From NCBI GenBank assembly GCA_025084515.1, contig JAJAGP010001686.1, positions 104,806 through 168,805 on the forward strand: a DNA stretch of 64,000 nt. The letters are read 5' to 3'. This stretch comes from Ancistrus triradiatus. Taxonomy: Eukaryota > Chordata > Actinopteri > Siluriformes > Loricariidae. A program made the translations under genes and the position numbers. Every line of letters starts with the position of its first letter. Position 1 is the stretch's first letter. The notes beneath the pieces were generated by a model. The model worked only from the letters and a program-made list of their open reading frames with translations. It ran no database searches and had not been told where the DNA came from. This document shows, one piece after another, positions 1-14,200 of this stretch.

Positions 1-780
1 ACACAATCAAAATAGCAGAGGTCTTCACTGAGTAATGGTCATTGAGAATCTGAATCACTGTGACATCATGAATCATGAATTGTCAATTGTGAATCGATCA
101 AATGACGACAACAGAGACTAAGTTTGATGAGATCCAAGGTGGTCAGGAACCGATGTACCAATGTATTTACACCCTCTTAGCACTTTACTAAGAACCCATG
201 TACACACTTGTACTCATTCATGCAATTATTGAATCAACCAATCATGTGGCAGCAATGCAGAAATTAATGCAGACATGGACCAGCAGGATCAAGTTCTATT
301 AATAAATCTGGGGTTTACGTAGTGTTTGTGAATCTAGCGGAGAATTTTGTTAAGGTCCATTTTACACGTAATTTACTGTTTGCTTGTCTTTTTGTGAAGT
401 TTTCATGAGAGGCCCCAAATGTCTCATGTCATGACTAAATGTGAATGAATAAATTCATTAATGGAAACAAAGTAATAAATGTAAATAAAGAGATGGAGAG
501 TGGGCAATTTGCAAAATATTAAAGACCTTGTGAGTGTTTATGTGTTTAGAGAACCTGGACACTGACAGATGGCCAGAGCTTCCATCTACTGTACATAGCC
601 TTTCATGTGCAAATGCATCTGCTGATGAAGAGATCTTTCAATCCAGTGCACTCTGTGCGTATACAGTATATGCAATTGATTGCTCATCCAAATGAACTTG
701 ATGTGCTACCAACATTGTCTTTGCCTGCATGTAGGAAGCATTTTCTCCATCCGTCTACAAGTCAAGTTTATTGCTAGTCA
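1..780. other. Non-coding stretch, nothing recognised
   Basis: No exon, RNA gene or familiar repeat was recognised here. It probably lies within or upstream of the RGK GTPase gene whose last exons follow at 5237, but no G-domain exon is visible. Confidence 0.4.
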
Positions 781-2830
781 AGTCAGATTTATTTATATAG
801 TGCTTTTTACAATGGAGCATTGTCTCAAAGCAACTTTACAATTTTAGATTATCTTCTAATATCTACGGCCAATCTCAAATTGAGCAAGCCTAGGGCAAAA
901 GTGGCAAGGAAAAACTCCCTAAACGTTATGAGAAAGAAACCTTGGCAGGACCAAGACTCAGAAAGGGACCCAACCTCCTTGGATGGCATAGATGATAATG
1001 TAAGAGTGAAACTAATTTATCTAATAAAATAAGTCTTATAGTAATAGTCCAAAAGAAAATAACGTAAAAATAACGCCATTATGTAGTTCGATACAGAGAG
1101 TCACTGTAGGATCTTGAGTCATCTGCAGGAAAGTCTTTCAGCACTTGATCCCCAGCCAACTGGAGGAGGCAGAGAGTTACTGTCCTCTGGTGTAGTATGA
1201 TGGGGCTGGAGCTGATGACAGAAACAACTTTTATCTGAAGTGGATGAACATCTTGCTGTGTGGGGCTGGAACTGGTCACACAAACTGAGAGAAATGTAGT
1301 TAGTTATTGATTAAGACCAGAGAGTCTATTAACAATCACTGATGTCATGTGTAGCATGAGACTCCGGCAGCATTAGTTATAGCAGCTTAACTAGAAAGAG
1401 GAGAACCAGAAGGGGGCAAGAGGGATCACATGAGACCTCAACAACCCACCTCCCCAGCAATGAACAAACCTGAGTGACCACACTTGGGAGGCAAGAAGAC
1501 AGCAACCCAACATCCCAGATCACCACAAAAGTCTTTGACTATGAACAACTAGCTCTGCCCTTAGTGTAAGGCAAGGGTGCACAAGTCAAGATAAAGAGTC
1601 AGCTGGACCTCCCACAAGGCATGACCCCAGACTCCGGCCCCAATAACCCGAGCCATGCATCCCAGTCAAAGTCTAACCAAAAGCCTATGCAAATAAGTAT
1701 GTCTTTAGCCTTGACTTAAAAATTTGGAGTGTGTTTGGATCTTGAACTAAAGTGGGAAGTTTATTCCGTAGTTGGGGGGCCATGTATGAGAAAGCCTTTC
1801 CCCCTGCTGTGATGTTTTTAATTCTAGAAACTAAAAGAAGTCCTGCACCCTGCAAACGAAGTAGACGAGCTGGGTTGTAAGACTCTAAGAGTTCACTCAG
1901 ATAATGTGGGGCCAGGCCATGTAGAGCTTTATGTGTTATAAGAAGTATTTTGTAGTTAATGCGGAATTTAACTGGTAACCAGTGTAGTGATGATAGAACA
2001 GCACTGATATGATCACATTTTCTAGTTCAAGTTGGCACTCTGGCGGCTGCATTCTGAACTAATGGAAGTTTATTTATAGATTTACTAATCCAAACTTGAG
2101 GTTATAAACGCATGAATCAGTTTTTCTGCATCATTAAAAGAGAGAATATTTCTAAGTTTAGCAATACTACGTAATTGAAAGAAAGCAATTTGACTGATGT
2201 TGCTAATGTGCACATCAAAGGAAAGATCTGAATCAAAGGTGACACTGAACAGCCATCTAGATTTAGGATAGAAGTAACCAACCTGTTTTTCAGAACCTTG
2301 GGTCCCACTAATAAAACTCAGTTTTATCTGAGTTAAGTAAATGAAAATTAAATGACGTCCAATCTTTTATTTCCTTTACACAATTCTCAGTTTTGCTGAT
2401 TGTAAGGCCGTCATTTGGTTTGGCCGATATGTACAGCTGTGTATAATCTGCAAAGCGGTGGAAACTACTGCCATGTTTACGATTAATTGAGCCTAGTGTC
2501 AGTATGTACAGAGAGAATAATAGTGGGCCAAGCACATACCCCTGAGGCATTCCGTACTTCACTTTTCAGAGCTTAGAGCGTGGATTTTTTACATAAACTT
2601 GGTACCGGTCAAGTAGGATTTAAACCAAAAAAGTGCCAATCCCTTAACACCTACAGTATTTTCTAGTCTATTCAGTAAGACATCGTGAGCTATAATGTCA
2701 AATGCTGCACTTATATCTAACAGCACAAGAAAAGAAACACATTTATCTGAGGACATAAATCAGTTTCATAAATACCATTACTTTGGAGTTAACTAAAGAG
2801 ATGCTGATAGACAGCTTTTTCTAAGACAGT
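781..2830 (-). mobile_element. L2/CR1-like non-LTR retrotransposon, 5'-truncated
   Basis: The minus strand reads a decayed reverse transcriptase (about 2770 down to 2090), then the C-terminal part of the ORF, and ends near 781 in a 3' terminal segment. The same 3' segment recurs at 39240-39455 and 63599-64000, which ties the tail and the body together as one family. The tail has the pattern TGCTTTGAGACAATGCTCC followed by a tATATAAATAAAtc-type end. Family assignment to the L2/CR1 group comes from the RT wording, not from a search. Confidence 0.75.
2090..2770 (-). pseudogene. LINE reverse transcriptase, decayed
   Basis: Several broken frames together spell an RT palm. Reading down the minus strand there is a motif-A-like LLDISAAFDIIAHD, then GMPQGYVLGPLLFSLYIL, then FHRFADYTQLYIS where the catalytic ADD box should be, then LLNSDKTE. 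The second aspartate of the box is a tyrosine, and frames are broken between segments, so the copy cannot encode an active enzyme. It is the only part of this LINE with recognisable coding sense. Confidence 0.8.
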
Positions 2831-3820
2831 AGTGTGTCTACAAATTTACTCTGTCTCTGGTGTAGTGAGAGGTGGCTTTGCTGTGTGTTTTCTCTTGTTT
2901 CTCTGTATCCGCCCAACTTACCTACCCGCATATAAAATGTATAAGACTGACAAATCTTCTCCTCAAGGGCACGATCTGATAGGATATGATCTTTTCAGGC
3001 AGCTCTACAGAGAGCTTAGCTTTCACCTTCAGGGTAGGGGATGTAGGACAGTATACATAAGGGATACCATCCTTGTCTCTCACTATTCAGTTTCCTGATT
3101 TAGAAGGATGAAAGGAAAAAGAAAGCTCTGGAGAGAAAAACAGTATTCAGCACTTCTATCCCACCACACATTACATTAGACAGCAGAGGTCATCACAGCA
3201 ATTTGGGGTTAACAGCTGAATCCTGTTTCAGAGTCACAGGTTTAAACATGTCTTAGAGGCAGCTGTCAAATGTGGTCCATCTATGCCTGTGTATCTGCAT
3301 GGGGATGACAGCAGAACACATCTGAACATTACCATTAAATACCCCACAACAGCTACAATTAAACAATGAAAAATTATATTGATGTCGTACAAATTGACTG
3401 TAACCCATAACATTATACTGTATTCATTTGACAGAAAATATGGAATACGGCCAACAGTTTGCCTCCTAAATAACTTATGTTGTTCATGTGGTTCTAACCA
3501 ACTTCAAATCTTGCAGGTCTTTATATGGATGATGGAGGTTGGTATCTACTGGAAGTCTGCCCTCGAGAACTTTCCATTAAGCGTTAATGATGTTTGAAGC
3601 TATTGTTTGGGGAGGCCATGGATGCTAGTGTTCAAGAAAGCACTTTTGAATACTTTAACAGTACGTATTAGAATGCATTCATCAGAAGAGTGTTTACACT
3701 GTAGTGTGTGATCCTGTAAATTTGATCATCCTCCAAATATAATTTCATTCAGATAGGAAATATGGTTAAACTTCACTCATTAGATCATATTTTGGTTTTA
3801 TGCTACAAGTACTGAGTTAT
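2831..3820. other. Non-coding stretch, nothing recognised
   Basis: The open frame at 2832-3098 has no family resemblance and no splice context I can support. The remainder is AT-rich DNA without a recognised repeat. Confidence 0.35.
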
Positions 3821-3822
3821 AC

Positions 3823-4505
3823 ATTGCCTGGCTAAAAAAAAAAATAATAATAAGTTTGGATTGAAATAAACAAATACTTAAGAGCCTTTGATTGGATAAT
3901 CACTGCAGTGATTAATACGTTTCAGCTGTCAACAATTCATGTAACCCTAACTGATACAGTGAATAGCTTCTCATTTCTGAAACCACCATCGTCATGGTAG
4001 AAGCATCCACCATACAAATAAACAGTAGAACTTGCGGCTATGATAAATACTGAAAGTAAGAGCATTAGCTTACACACAGTGGGATGAGAACTCAAATAGT
4101 TGGGACTAAATAGTTGTGTGGTCACTTGTTAGTGAGGTTAATTGGGGGGAAAAAAGCCTTCGGCTTTCTAGGGAGCATAAAGATTGGACCCTGGAGCAAT
4201 GGAAAAATGCTCCATGGAAAAATATGGTCCAGAGTCCAGATTTACCCTATTCTAGAGTTGTCATATCACATCAGGGTAAGAAGGGAGGCGTTTGAAGCAC
4301 CTACATGAATAGTACTCAATGTAGAAGTTGTCTGGCATATTCTTTAATGACAATTCCATCAGTCTGAAATTGTAACAGAGGGGTTCTGGGAGCATGAGGA
4401 ATCATTTTTACACATGAATTGGCCACCACAAAGTGGTGGAAGTAGTGAACCCCAGTTGTGTGCTGGAGCAGACTTTATGGAGTGGGTCCACTCACATCAC
4501 CAATA
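3823..4505 (+). mobile_element. Tc1/mariner remnant
   Basis: It starts with an end-like TTGCCTGGCTAAAAAA, matching the CTGCCTGGCCC-type end at 29990. Near 4170-4290 are DNA stretches typical of a Tc1 transposase in plus orientation (TGGAGCAATGG, AGTCCAGATTTACCCT, CAGGGTAAGAAG), and near 4380-4430 the REHE...FTHELATT-like region. Large parts are missing, so no intact frame remains. Confidence 0.6.
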
Positions 4506-4512
4506 CAATATC

Positions 4513-4566
4513 CAATAAATTACATTTACAGCACTTAGATGATGTCCTATCCAGAGCGACTTATAG
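4513..4566 (-). repeat. SINE 3' tail fragment
   Basis: The short segment ATTTACAGCA...TATCCAGAGCGACTTA is the reverse complement of the conserved tail (AAGTCGCTCTGGATAAG...CTGTAAATG) of the SINEs at 32615 and 47398. The tRNA-like head is absent. Confidence 0.6.
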
Positions 4567-5236
4567 CAATGCTTTTGAAGTAACTCTGAAGAGAAATAAA
4601 CGTTGTAATATTGCTTAAGGTTGTTAAAACAATCCAACAGCAAATGCTCACTGTAATCCAAGCTAAAGGTAGTCCAGTGAAATGTTATGAGTGTGCACCT
4701 TTTTTTTGCAGCCAGTGTACGTTTGTGTGCATTGATATTTAATAAAGAGACGTTCCCTAATGGCATCTCTGCTGTGAATTCACAATTATATTCATAATTG
4801 ATAGCAAATGTCTTGTAAATTGTCCATCTATCTCTTTCACTGAGGTCTGAGTTGTAACAACTGCTGCTCTTCGGTGACAGCATTTGCCTAGCTTTTGCGA
4901 CCGGTGCAATGTATTAACTTGCAAGCCAAGGTTCTGTTTCATTTAATGTTTGTTTAGGGTTAGGTCCAGCTGTACAGTAAAATAATACATTATGTAGTAG
5001 GCCAATTCTGCCAAATGTGACCTAGAAATATATAGTAGTAGTGCAATATGTGCCTTTGGACAAAGGCAAGTTACCGGGATTTCTATTATTCTATGCATCA
5101 GCAGACAGTGTGGCAGCTGACAGAACAGTTAACTAACTGTAAACAAACCAGTTGGGAAGGAACTTCAGTTATGTAAAGCAGTCTGTTCATCATCTCAGTT
5201 TTTTAACTCTATGATTGACATGTTTTTGAATTATAG

Positions 5237-8200
5237 GACCTCTCCACTCTGCAGTGTGAAGTGTGCATACTAGTCTTCTCCTTGACAGACCGCCGTAGCT
5301 TCCACTGTGTGTCTCATCTGCGTCTGCTGCTGAGGGAGAGCCATCCCAACACTCCCATAATCCTTGTGGGTAACAAGAGTGATCTAGTGCGTTCCCGTGA
5401 GATCAGCACAGAGGGTAAGGGGCTCTTATGAGGCACCATAAGTAATCTGTTTTATTTTTCTATTGAACTATAAAGAGACACAATCTCAGTAAAAACATGT
5501 CTTTTCATATTTTTTTTCTTATGCGTATGCATCAGGAATTTACCTTTTGCTATTAGGTTTAGTAAATAAATTTGGCAGAATCAGATAAGACATGCCACTT
5601 CATAGCAATGTACATAGTGTAGCGTAACCTAGACAGTGTCATCTAGAATACATTTTTTGATGGAAAACTTTTGATGGAACATTGCTGGAACCTTGATGTA
5701 GCCTTGCATTAGACAGTCAGTGATATATTTGTTAAGGTTAAACAAAATGGAAGACAAAATGGTTGCACTTGTCAGCTCAAATCCAGTTATGCAAAGTAAC
5801 TGTCAGAATGCAAAATGACAGCCCAAGGTAACCCTTGGCTCAGCACTCTGTCAGTGCATGCACGGGATGTTTAACTTTGCAAAGTTCATTTTATAACAAC
5901 ACTATACACTAGCTGGCTGTGGGGAAATGCTAATATACATAACTGATGGATAGTTTCTTTATATCCGTGTTGATGATTCATGTTGTGAATTCTTTTAATG
6001 ACTTGGAAGTATGGCTGCACAATATATAGTTTCAACATCGTCAGCGCAATGTGTGCATTTGCCATTTTTTTCTGACATGCAATGTCACTTAAGCTAAATG
6101 AAATCAAACACATGTTGCTACAACTTTTTTGTTGATACTTTCCATGGCATTTCTATCCTCTATAATTTATTTTATTGGTCTGTAGCTGCTTATTTATTTG
6201 TATAGTTTTGTTTTATTAATGTTTGCTACTTTAAAGAAGTTTTCATTGTGAAATAAATTGTTAAATTACCCATTTTGTCAATTCTCTAATGTGATACTGA
6301 GGCTGATACCACGCCAAGTGTATATATGTATATGTGTATACAGTGCATACATACATTCAGAACCTTTCACTTTTTTCACATTTTATGTTGCAGCCTTGTG
6401 CTAAAATAAAATAAAAAATCCCCATCGTTTTGTACTCAATACCCTATAATGACAAAGTGAAAGCACAAAGTTATTTCAAAGGAATATTGTATTGACATAA
6501 GTATTTCGACCCTTAACTCAGTACTTAGTTGAAGCACATTTGGCAGTGATTACTGCCTCTTCTTGGGAATGATGCCACAAGGTCTTTGTGGACTTTCTCC
6601 ATTCTTCACTGCAGATTCTCTCAAGCTCTGTCAGGTTACTCCTGTGTTGTGTTGTGCTTAGGTTATTGTCTTGTTGGAAGATGAACCTTCGGCACAGTCT
6701 GAGGTCCCGAGTGCTCTGGATCAGCTTTTTATTAAGAATATCTCTGTACTTTGCACCAGTCAGGGTTCCCTCAACCCTGACCAGTCTCCCTGTCCTAGCC
6801 ACTGTAAAAAAAAGAAAGCCCACAGCATGATTCTGCCAGTGGTGGTATTGGGCAGATGATGAGCAGTGCCTGGTTTCCTCCAGACATGACACTTAGACAT
6901 TTCATGACATTTCCTCAGACCAGAGAATCTTATCTCTCACAGTTTGAAAGTCCTCCAGGTGAGCTTTTGTGTGTCCTACTAAGGAGAGGTAACTGTCTGG
7001 CCACTCTGCCATAAATCCCAAATTTGTGCTGCAGTGATGGTTGACATTCTTGAAGTTTCTCAAGAGCTCAGACAGAGTGGGTTATTATTAATCTCTCTTA
7101 CCTCCAGTTACTTAATTTGGTGGGGCAGCCCACTCTAGGAAGAGTTCTGGTTGTTCCAAACTTCTTCCATTTAAGAATTATGAAGGCCACTGTGCTCTTG
7201 GGATCTTTCAGTGCAGCAGAAATTGTTTGTAGCCTTCTGTGCCTCCACACAATTCTGTCTCTGAGCTCTACAGGCAGTTCTTTCCTCCTCGTGGCTTTTG
7301 CTCTTACATGCATTTTTAGCTGTGAGACCTTATAGACAGTGTGGCTTTCCAAATCATGTTCAATCAACTGAATTTACCATATGTATAATCCAATCAATGC
7401 GTGGAAACGTGCAATAGAAAAAATGCATAGCAACAATGTGAAATTTTAATTTTTCCTTTAATGTATTTGCAAAAATGTAAAAAATTCTGTTTTCACTTTG
7501 TCATTATGGGGTATTGAGTGCTGATTGATGGAGGGAAACTTGATTTTTTTTTTCTTTAGCACAAGACCTCAGAAAATGAAAAGCTAAAGTGAAACTTGGA
7601 TTTTCTTTTTCCTTGTAAGCAGCAAGGAAGCAACACTTTTCCATTTTAGATATGGCCATAAAATCCCCAGAATTTATATAGTTATATATTTTGTATCTTT
7701 TCAGCTTTAAACTTAAATGTTTAAGGTGACTACACCCCTGCTCAGTGTCACTAAAATGTTTGGAAATTAAACATTAAATTATACAGAAATGTTTGAATGG
7801 ATTAACTGTAATGAAGAGCTCATACATTAATAGGAACTGCATCAAAAGTCCGTACACCCTTTACTACTGGGTCTTATTTGTTTATTTAGTTAATATTTTG
7901 TATGTCCACCTTTGTTGTTTATGATAGCGGCAAGCCTCTTTGGCATTGGTGATACTATTGTAGCACAGATCTGTGGAGAGGTATTCTCCCATTCATCACA
8001 GATTATTCTTTTCATATCTTCTTTATTGGAGGGGTTGTGCTCCTCTACTTTTCACTTTGAGGTGTTCTACAGGATTCAGGTCAAGTGACATACTCGTCCA
8101 GGTGATGGTTTTCACTCTCTTCTTATTTTAAAACTCCTTTGTGTTTTTCACACTGTGTTTATGGTCATTGTTGTGCTGAAACTTTCCATTCTTGTAGAGC

Positions 8201-11200
8201 GTTGTTAGAGTTGGAATCATCTTTTCATTCTGTATATGGGGGAAAACATTAGCATTCATGATACCATCTATAATTGTCTTCTCCCCTACACCCGCTGAAT
8301 GCATACAGCATAACACACTACCTCCACCATGTTTCACAGTTGGTTTTATGCAATCATTCTGATAATCCTGGCCTGGTCCATGCCATACATCCTGAACTCC
8401 ATCTGATCCATACAGAGTAATCTTAGTTTCATCTGACCAGAGAATTTGCTGCCAGTATTCATCATCTTTACATGTTCTTTAGCAAACTTTACTCTTGAAG
8501 TTTTATGCTGATTTGTAAGTAATGGCTTTCTTTTTTGAATGTCAAATAGAAAGCACTGGTCTGTCTGTTTTTCAGTGCAAGATTGCTGAAATACCAAAGT
8601 GTTCGTTTTGTCATCTTTCTTGGACACTGTGCCTTAGGTTACTTGTAGTCTGGCTTATCTGATACTTCCTAATAACTGCTGCCACTGTGTTTAGGGTTAT
8701 TTTTAGAAGCTTACCAGTGTTCCTGTACCTTTTCCGTCATTGTGAAGCCATGATTGATAACACACTGCATTAGAGCCCAAAATTGAAACTGTTCTTGTGT
8801 TAACAGCTTGTTTTGGCCAGCAAGCAGACAAATAGTCAAGCAGCAATAAATAGTTTTGCCAGTGGTGTACCAGGACTTGAGTATTTGACCTTAATTGGAA
8901 ATTGAAGCACAGGTTTACTCACTTTTGTTCTACTTAGTTTTTACAATGGAATCACAAAGGAAATACACAGGAATCTTTCATTTCAATATGGTATGTCTGA
9001 CCAGATTGTTTTTAACTAACAGTATATATCCTATTTTTCAAATAACTATAAACAATATCATTTCAATACAATATATTTTTAATTATTTAACATGTAAGTG
9101 TTTTTTTTTATCAGAGGTGTACTCATTTTAGTTGTATGCTATATTTAATTTTATTTTTAATTTTGGCCAGATATTTGTGCAGATGTATGGAAAAATAAAT
9201 GACAAAAAGAGGTTTGCATTTTCGTTTTATGGTCTGCATTTTCATTTTCATTTATTTATTTTTTTTATTTGAGTTTTTCAAAATATATCACAAAGATAAC
9301 ATCAACAACATACTTTACAATGCAAAATACATTAAAGACAAAAAATAAATATAAATAAATGAATAAATAATAATAAACAATAATAATAATAAATAAATAA
9401 ATAAGTATTGCTGTCGGATACAAGTTCTCTGGACCAGGTTTTAAATAGATAATGAATTCAGCTGGATCTGGTATCAGTCTCAGGCTTAATTTAAATTGTC
9501 AAGGAAGGATCCCCAAGTGCTCCAAAAACATTTTTGTGCTCTCAGCTCACTATAATGTAATTTATCCATTTGTATGATGAACAGCTTCTCATTCAACCAT
9601 CTCTTAAAACATGGAGCAGTTGGAGACCTCCACGACAAAAGTATGAACTTTTTGGCTGCAACCATGCCAGCCATTAAAACCTGCTGTTGTGTGGAGGGCA
9701 AGAGGAGGGTTCTATCAGAATACCCAAAAATAGCTAGATTGTGATCTGGGGCAATATCTACTTTGAAGGCATTTGAAAAACAGCTGAAGATATTAATCCA
9801 GTAATCTTGTACAACAGAACCAAATTAGATGGGACAGTGATCCCTCAAACACGTGGCAGCTATCACACTCTGAAGAGACTGAACTATATATTTTATTCAA
9901 TTTTGTTTTGGAAAAATAGAACCTATGAAGCATTTTGAACTAATACAAGCCTATATCTAGAGTTTATAGAACAACAATGGATTCCAGATAAGCACTTTTC
10001 CCAGGTTTCATCAGAGATTGTCTCTCCCAGCTCAGTGGACCATTTTTCTTTAAGATAAGCAGTGCTTACTGGCAGAGTAAAAGCAGAGACAAAACGAGAG
10101 ACTAGGTTTCTAGGCTGTGAAACAAACAGTTCATATAGTGTAGGCTCTTCCGGTATTTCCGGGAAGAATGGCATATTTTTTGGACGTAATGTCTAAGTTG
10201 CAGGTAACGAAAAAAATTTGACTGAGAAAGACAAAATTTTTATTTGAGTTGAGCAAAAGATGCAAAACTATTGTCTACATATAGGTCTTTAATGCACTTA
10301 ATACCATTCTCTCTCCATGTAGAAAATGTATTATCAAGTTCTGATGGAACAAAAAGGTGATTATAAGCAACTGGAATGTGTATGGAACTCAACGGTAAAG
10401 AGAGAGAACTTTTCATTTGATTCAAAATCTTCAGAGAGGCTCTTACTACAAAATTCTTGCCTCGAGTTTAGTCTTTGAAAACAAAAAGGTGCGAAGTGAA
10501 GAATTTGGTACAGACAGGGTTTCTATTTTTAACCACAATGGGGAAGTCTCAAGCAATAGTTCTCCTGGAACCCCCCACTGCAAATAAGTGAGTGCCCTAG
10601 CGTTAGCTGCCCAGTAATAGTGTTTAAAAGCAGGTAGTCCTAAACCACCAACTGAGGTAGGCTTTTGTAGGTGCCTTCTTGAAATACGAGGTATTTTATA
10701 AGCCCAGACAAAAGATAACACCATTGTGTCTAGCTATTTAAAAAATGCCATTGGAAGATAGATAGGGATATTTTGAAAAAGATACAAGAATCTTGGTAAA
10801 ATAACCATTTTTATAGCATTGATACATCCAATTATTGATAAGGGAAGTAACCTCCAGCTCTCAATATTTAATTTTAATTTGTCAATCATCTGAAGGAAGT
10901 TTAAATTAAACAAATGCTTAGGATCTTTCGGTACTTTGATGCCACACACAGAGGGCTTGCTGCCGCACTTATGAACGAGGGAAAGAGAAAGCGACGGGCG
11001 GAGGGACTCCCCCGGTCTGACGTCAACCTTGCAGAGACGCAGGGGGCGTGGTCGAGCGCTGCACCGCGATTGTGAAGCGTTGCACAAGCAGTGAGGCGGT
11101 GCACAGGTGCAGAATGGCGAGCAGCATCGCGAAGACGTGTGGGTGGAAGCAGATAGTGAGAGTGACGCGATGGAGATAACATAAGCGCTTTAAAGCTCTC

Positions 11201-14200
11201 CCTACACTATCTAGTTCCCTACCGATTACCTCACGTTTCCCAGCGCTACGGGAACTGGCCTCCTTTATGAGACCAGTTCGTCCTCTATCCCTCAACAAAT
11301 AAATAAAACGAACGAAAAGCACGGACATCTCTGTATAAGAGCCGGGAAACGGGTGAGGTCTCAAGGACACGCAAAAACCGCGGGTTGATCGCACAATAAA
11401 ATGCCGTAGCGACAATCAGGGCATAAATGGCGTGCTGGTGGAAAGATCCAACACCTACTACCATTGGCACGGCGCTTAAATAGCCAAAAGTAGCAGTTGA
11501 GGATCATTAATTGCCGTAATCAAGCTGCTTGCTGACTGACTGACAGCTCGATTGCAGCGGCTGCCAGAGATCCTTACCGGAGAAAAATAGACCAACGCCA
11601 CCTTCTAGCGTCGACAAGCGGTAGGACCCTGACAGTAAACTCATAAATTGTTTGGTATCTGGTATTTTGAATCAGGTGTGGCAGACATGGATTAGGTCGA
11701 TAATGTATGATATTGGGGCTGAAACTCAAAACTCTGTGAACAGCCATCTACGATGAAAGTATGGAATTAGACAGAGCATCCCTGCTATCTATAAAATATT
11801 GAAACTTACTCTCAGCCATTTTGTAGGTTTACTCACACCCACTTTTTTAGAAGTTGACTTCGTTGACTTGGAATTATCTTAAAACAAAATCTTAAATTAT
11901 CACATAGCACTGGTATTACTATTTTCATACAGTGGTGCTTGAAAGTTTGTGAACCCTTTACAATTTTCTATATTTCTGCATAAATATGACCAAAAACATC
12001 ATCAGATTTTCACAAGTCCTAAAAGTAGATAAAGAAAACCCAGTTAAACAAATGGGATAAAAATACTGGTCCTTCTCAAAAAATTAGCATATTGTGATGA
12101 AGTTAATTCTTTTCCGTAATGTAATGATAAAAATTAAGCTTTCATATATTTTAGATTCATTGCACACCAACTGAAATATTTCAAGTCTTTTATTGTTTTA
12201 ATACTGATGATTTTGGCATACAGCTCATGAAAACCCAAAATTACAAAAATCTCACAAAATTAGCATATTTCATCCGACCAATAAAAGAAAAGTGTTTTTA
12301 ATACAAAAAAAGTCAACCTTCAGATTATTATGTTCAGTTATGCACTCAATACTTGGTCGGGAATCCGAAATGACTGCTTCAATGCGGCGTGGCATGGAGG
12401 CAATCAGCCTGTGGCACTGCTGAGGTGTTATGGAGGCCCAGAATTGGTGGTTTTGGCACTGTGAGCAGGTGCCAGGTCGTGCTGAAAAATGAAACTCTTC
12501 ATCTCCATAAAGCTCTTCAGCAGATGGAAACATGAAGTGCTCCAAAATCTCCTGATAGCTAGATGCATTGACCCTGCCCTTGATAAAACACAGTGGACCA
12601 ACACCAGCAGCTGACATGGCACTCCAGACCATCACTGACTGTGGGTACTTGACACTGGACTTCAGACATTTTGGCAGTCTTACCCATGATTGCGGTTTTG
12701 AGTAATGAACCAGGCTGGGATTTTTCAAAAGCCTCAGGAATCTTTTGCAGGTGTTTAGAGTTAATTCGTTGATTCAGATGATTAGGTTAATAGCTCGTTT
12801 AGAGAACCTTTTCATGATATGCTAATTTTTGAGAAGGACCAGTATTATACTTGGTTGTTTATTTATTGAGGTAAAGGATCCAAAAGGCATCTAAACGTTT
12901 CCTGCACACCGGCTTGGAGGAATTTTAGCCCATTCCTCCGTAAAGAACAGCTTCAAGATGTTGGTGGGAATCCTCACATTAACTGCTTGCTTCAGGTCCT
13001 TCCACAACATTTCGATTGTATTAAGGTCAGGACTATGACTTGGCCATTCTGAAACATTAACTTTATTCTTCTTTAACCATTCTTTGGTTGAACGGCTTGT
13101 TTGCTAGGGTCTTGCTGCATGACCCACCTTCTCTTGAGATTCAGTTCATGGACAGTTGTCCTGACATTTTCATTTATAATTCCCTGATATAATTCAGAAT
13201 CCATTGTTCCATCAATGATGGCAAGCCATCCTGGCCCAGATGCAGCAAAACAGGCACAAACCATGATACTACCACCATGTTTCACAGATGGGATAAGGTT
13301 CTTGTGCTGGAATGCAGTGTTTCCCTTTCTCCAAACATAATTCTTTTCTTTGAAACTAAAAAGTTTGGTCTCATCCGTCCACAAACCATTCTTCCAATAG
13401 CCTTCTGGCTTGTCCACGTAATCTTTAGCAAACTGCACATGAGCAGCAATGTTCTTTTTGGAGAGCAGTAGCTTACACCTTGCAACCCTGCCATGCACAC
13501 CATTGTTGTTCAGTGTTCTTCTGATGGTGGACTCATGAACATTGGCTAATGTTAATGTGAGAGAGGCCTTCAGTTGCTTAGAAGTTACCCTGGAGTCCTT
13601 TGTGAGCTATTACACTCCTTGCTCTTGGAGTGGTCATTGTTGGTCGACCACTCCTGGGGAGGCTAACAGTGGTCTTGAATTTCCTCTATTTGTACACAAT
13701 GTGTCTGACTGTGAATTGGAGGAGTCCAACTCTTTAGAGATGGTGTTGTAACCTTTTCCAGCTTGATGAGCATCAACAACTCTTTTTCTGAGGTCCTCAG
13801 AAATCTCCTTTGTTTGTGCTATGATACACTTCCACAATCATGTCTTGTGAAGAGCAGACTTTGGTAGATCCCTGTTCTTGAAGTAAAACAGTCCCATTTA
13901 AATTGTCATCCCATTGATTGAATTGACTCTTGACCCATTGACTCTAATTTCACCTTCAAATTAACTGCTAATCCTAGAGGCTCACACAATTTTTCCACTC
14001 ACTAATATGTAATATTGGATAATTTTCCTCAATAAATAAATGACCAAGTATATTTTTGTTTCATTTGTTTAGCTGGGTTCTCTTTACCTACTTTTAGAAC
14101 TTATGTGAAAATCGGATGTTGTCATATTTATGCAGAAATAAAGACAATTCTAAAGGGTTCACAAACTTTCAAGCACCACTGTATATGTAAATCTGTGCAG

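Larger units (their letters stand above)
11928..14183 (-). mobile_element. Tc1-like transposon, family A, with nested insertion
   Basis: Ends are clear inverted repeats: TACAGTGGTGCTTGAAAGTT on the left and AACTTTCAAGCACCACTGTA on the right, on TA dinucleotides, with long inner inverted regions (TTTATGCAGAAAT, TTAGAATTTTCT types). The transposase is on the minus strand between about 12920 and 13840. A second Tc1 element occupies 12064-12844. Family A is the most abundant repeat here; related pieces lie at 16552, 22490, 26010, 40739, 43415, 44031, 56658, 61605 and 63499. Confidence 0.9.

Noticed and set aside
541..780. Upstream RGK G-domain exon
   Set aside because: No GxxxxGKS, DxWE-like or other G-box wording appears in any frame.
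2832..3098. 88-codon membrane-like ORF
   Set aside because: The first third is hydrophobic but there is no ATG of good context, splice site or similarity.
11023..11415. 130-codon frame as a gene
   Set aside because: It lies in a CpG-rich, probably LTR block, overlaps two other long frames and matches nothing I know. Long chance frames are expected at this base composition.
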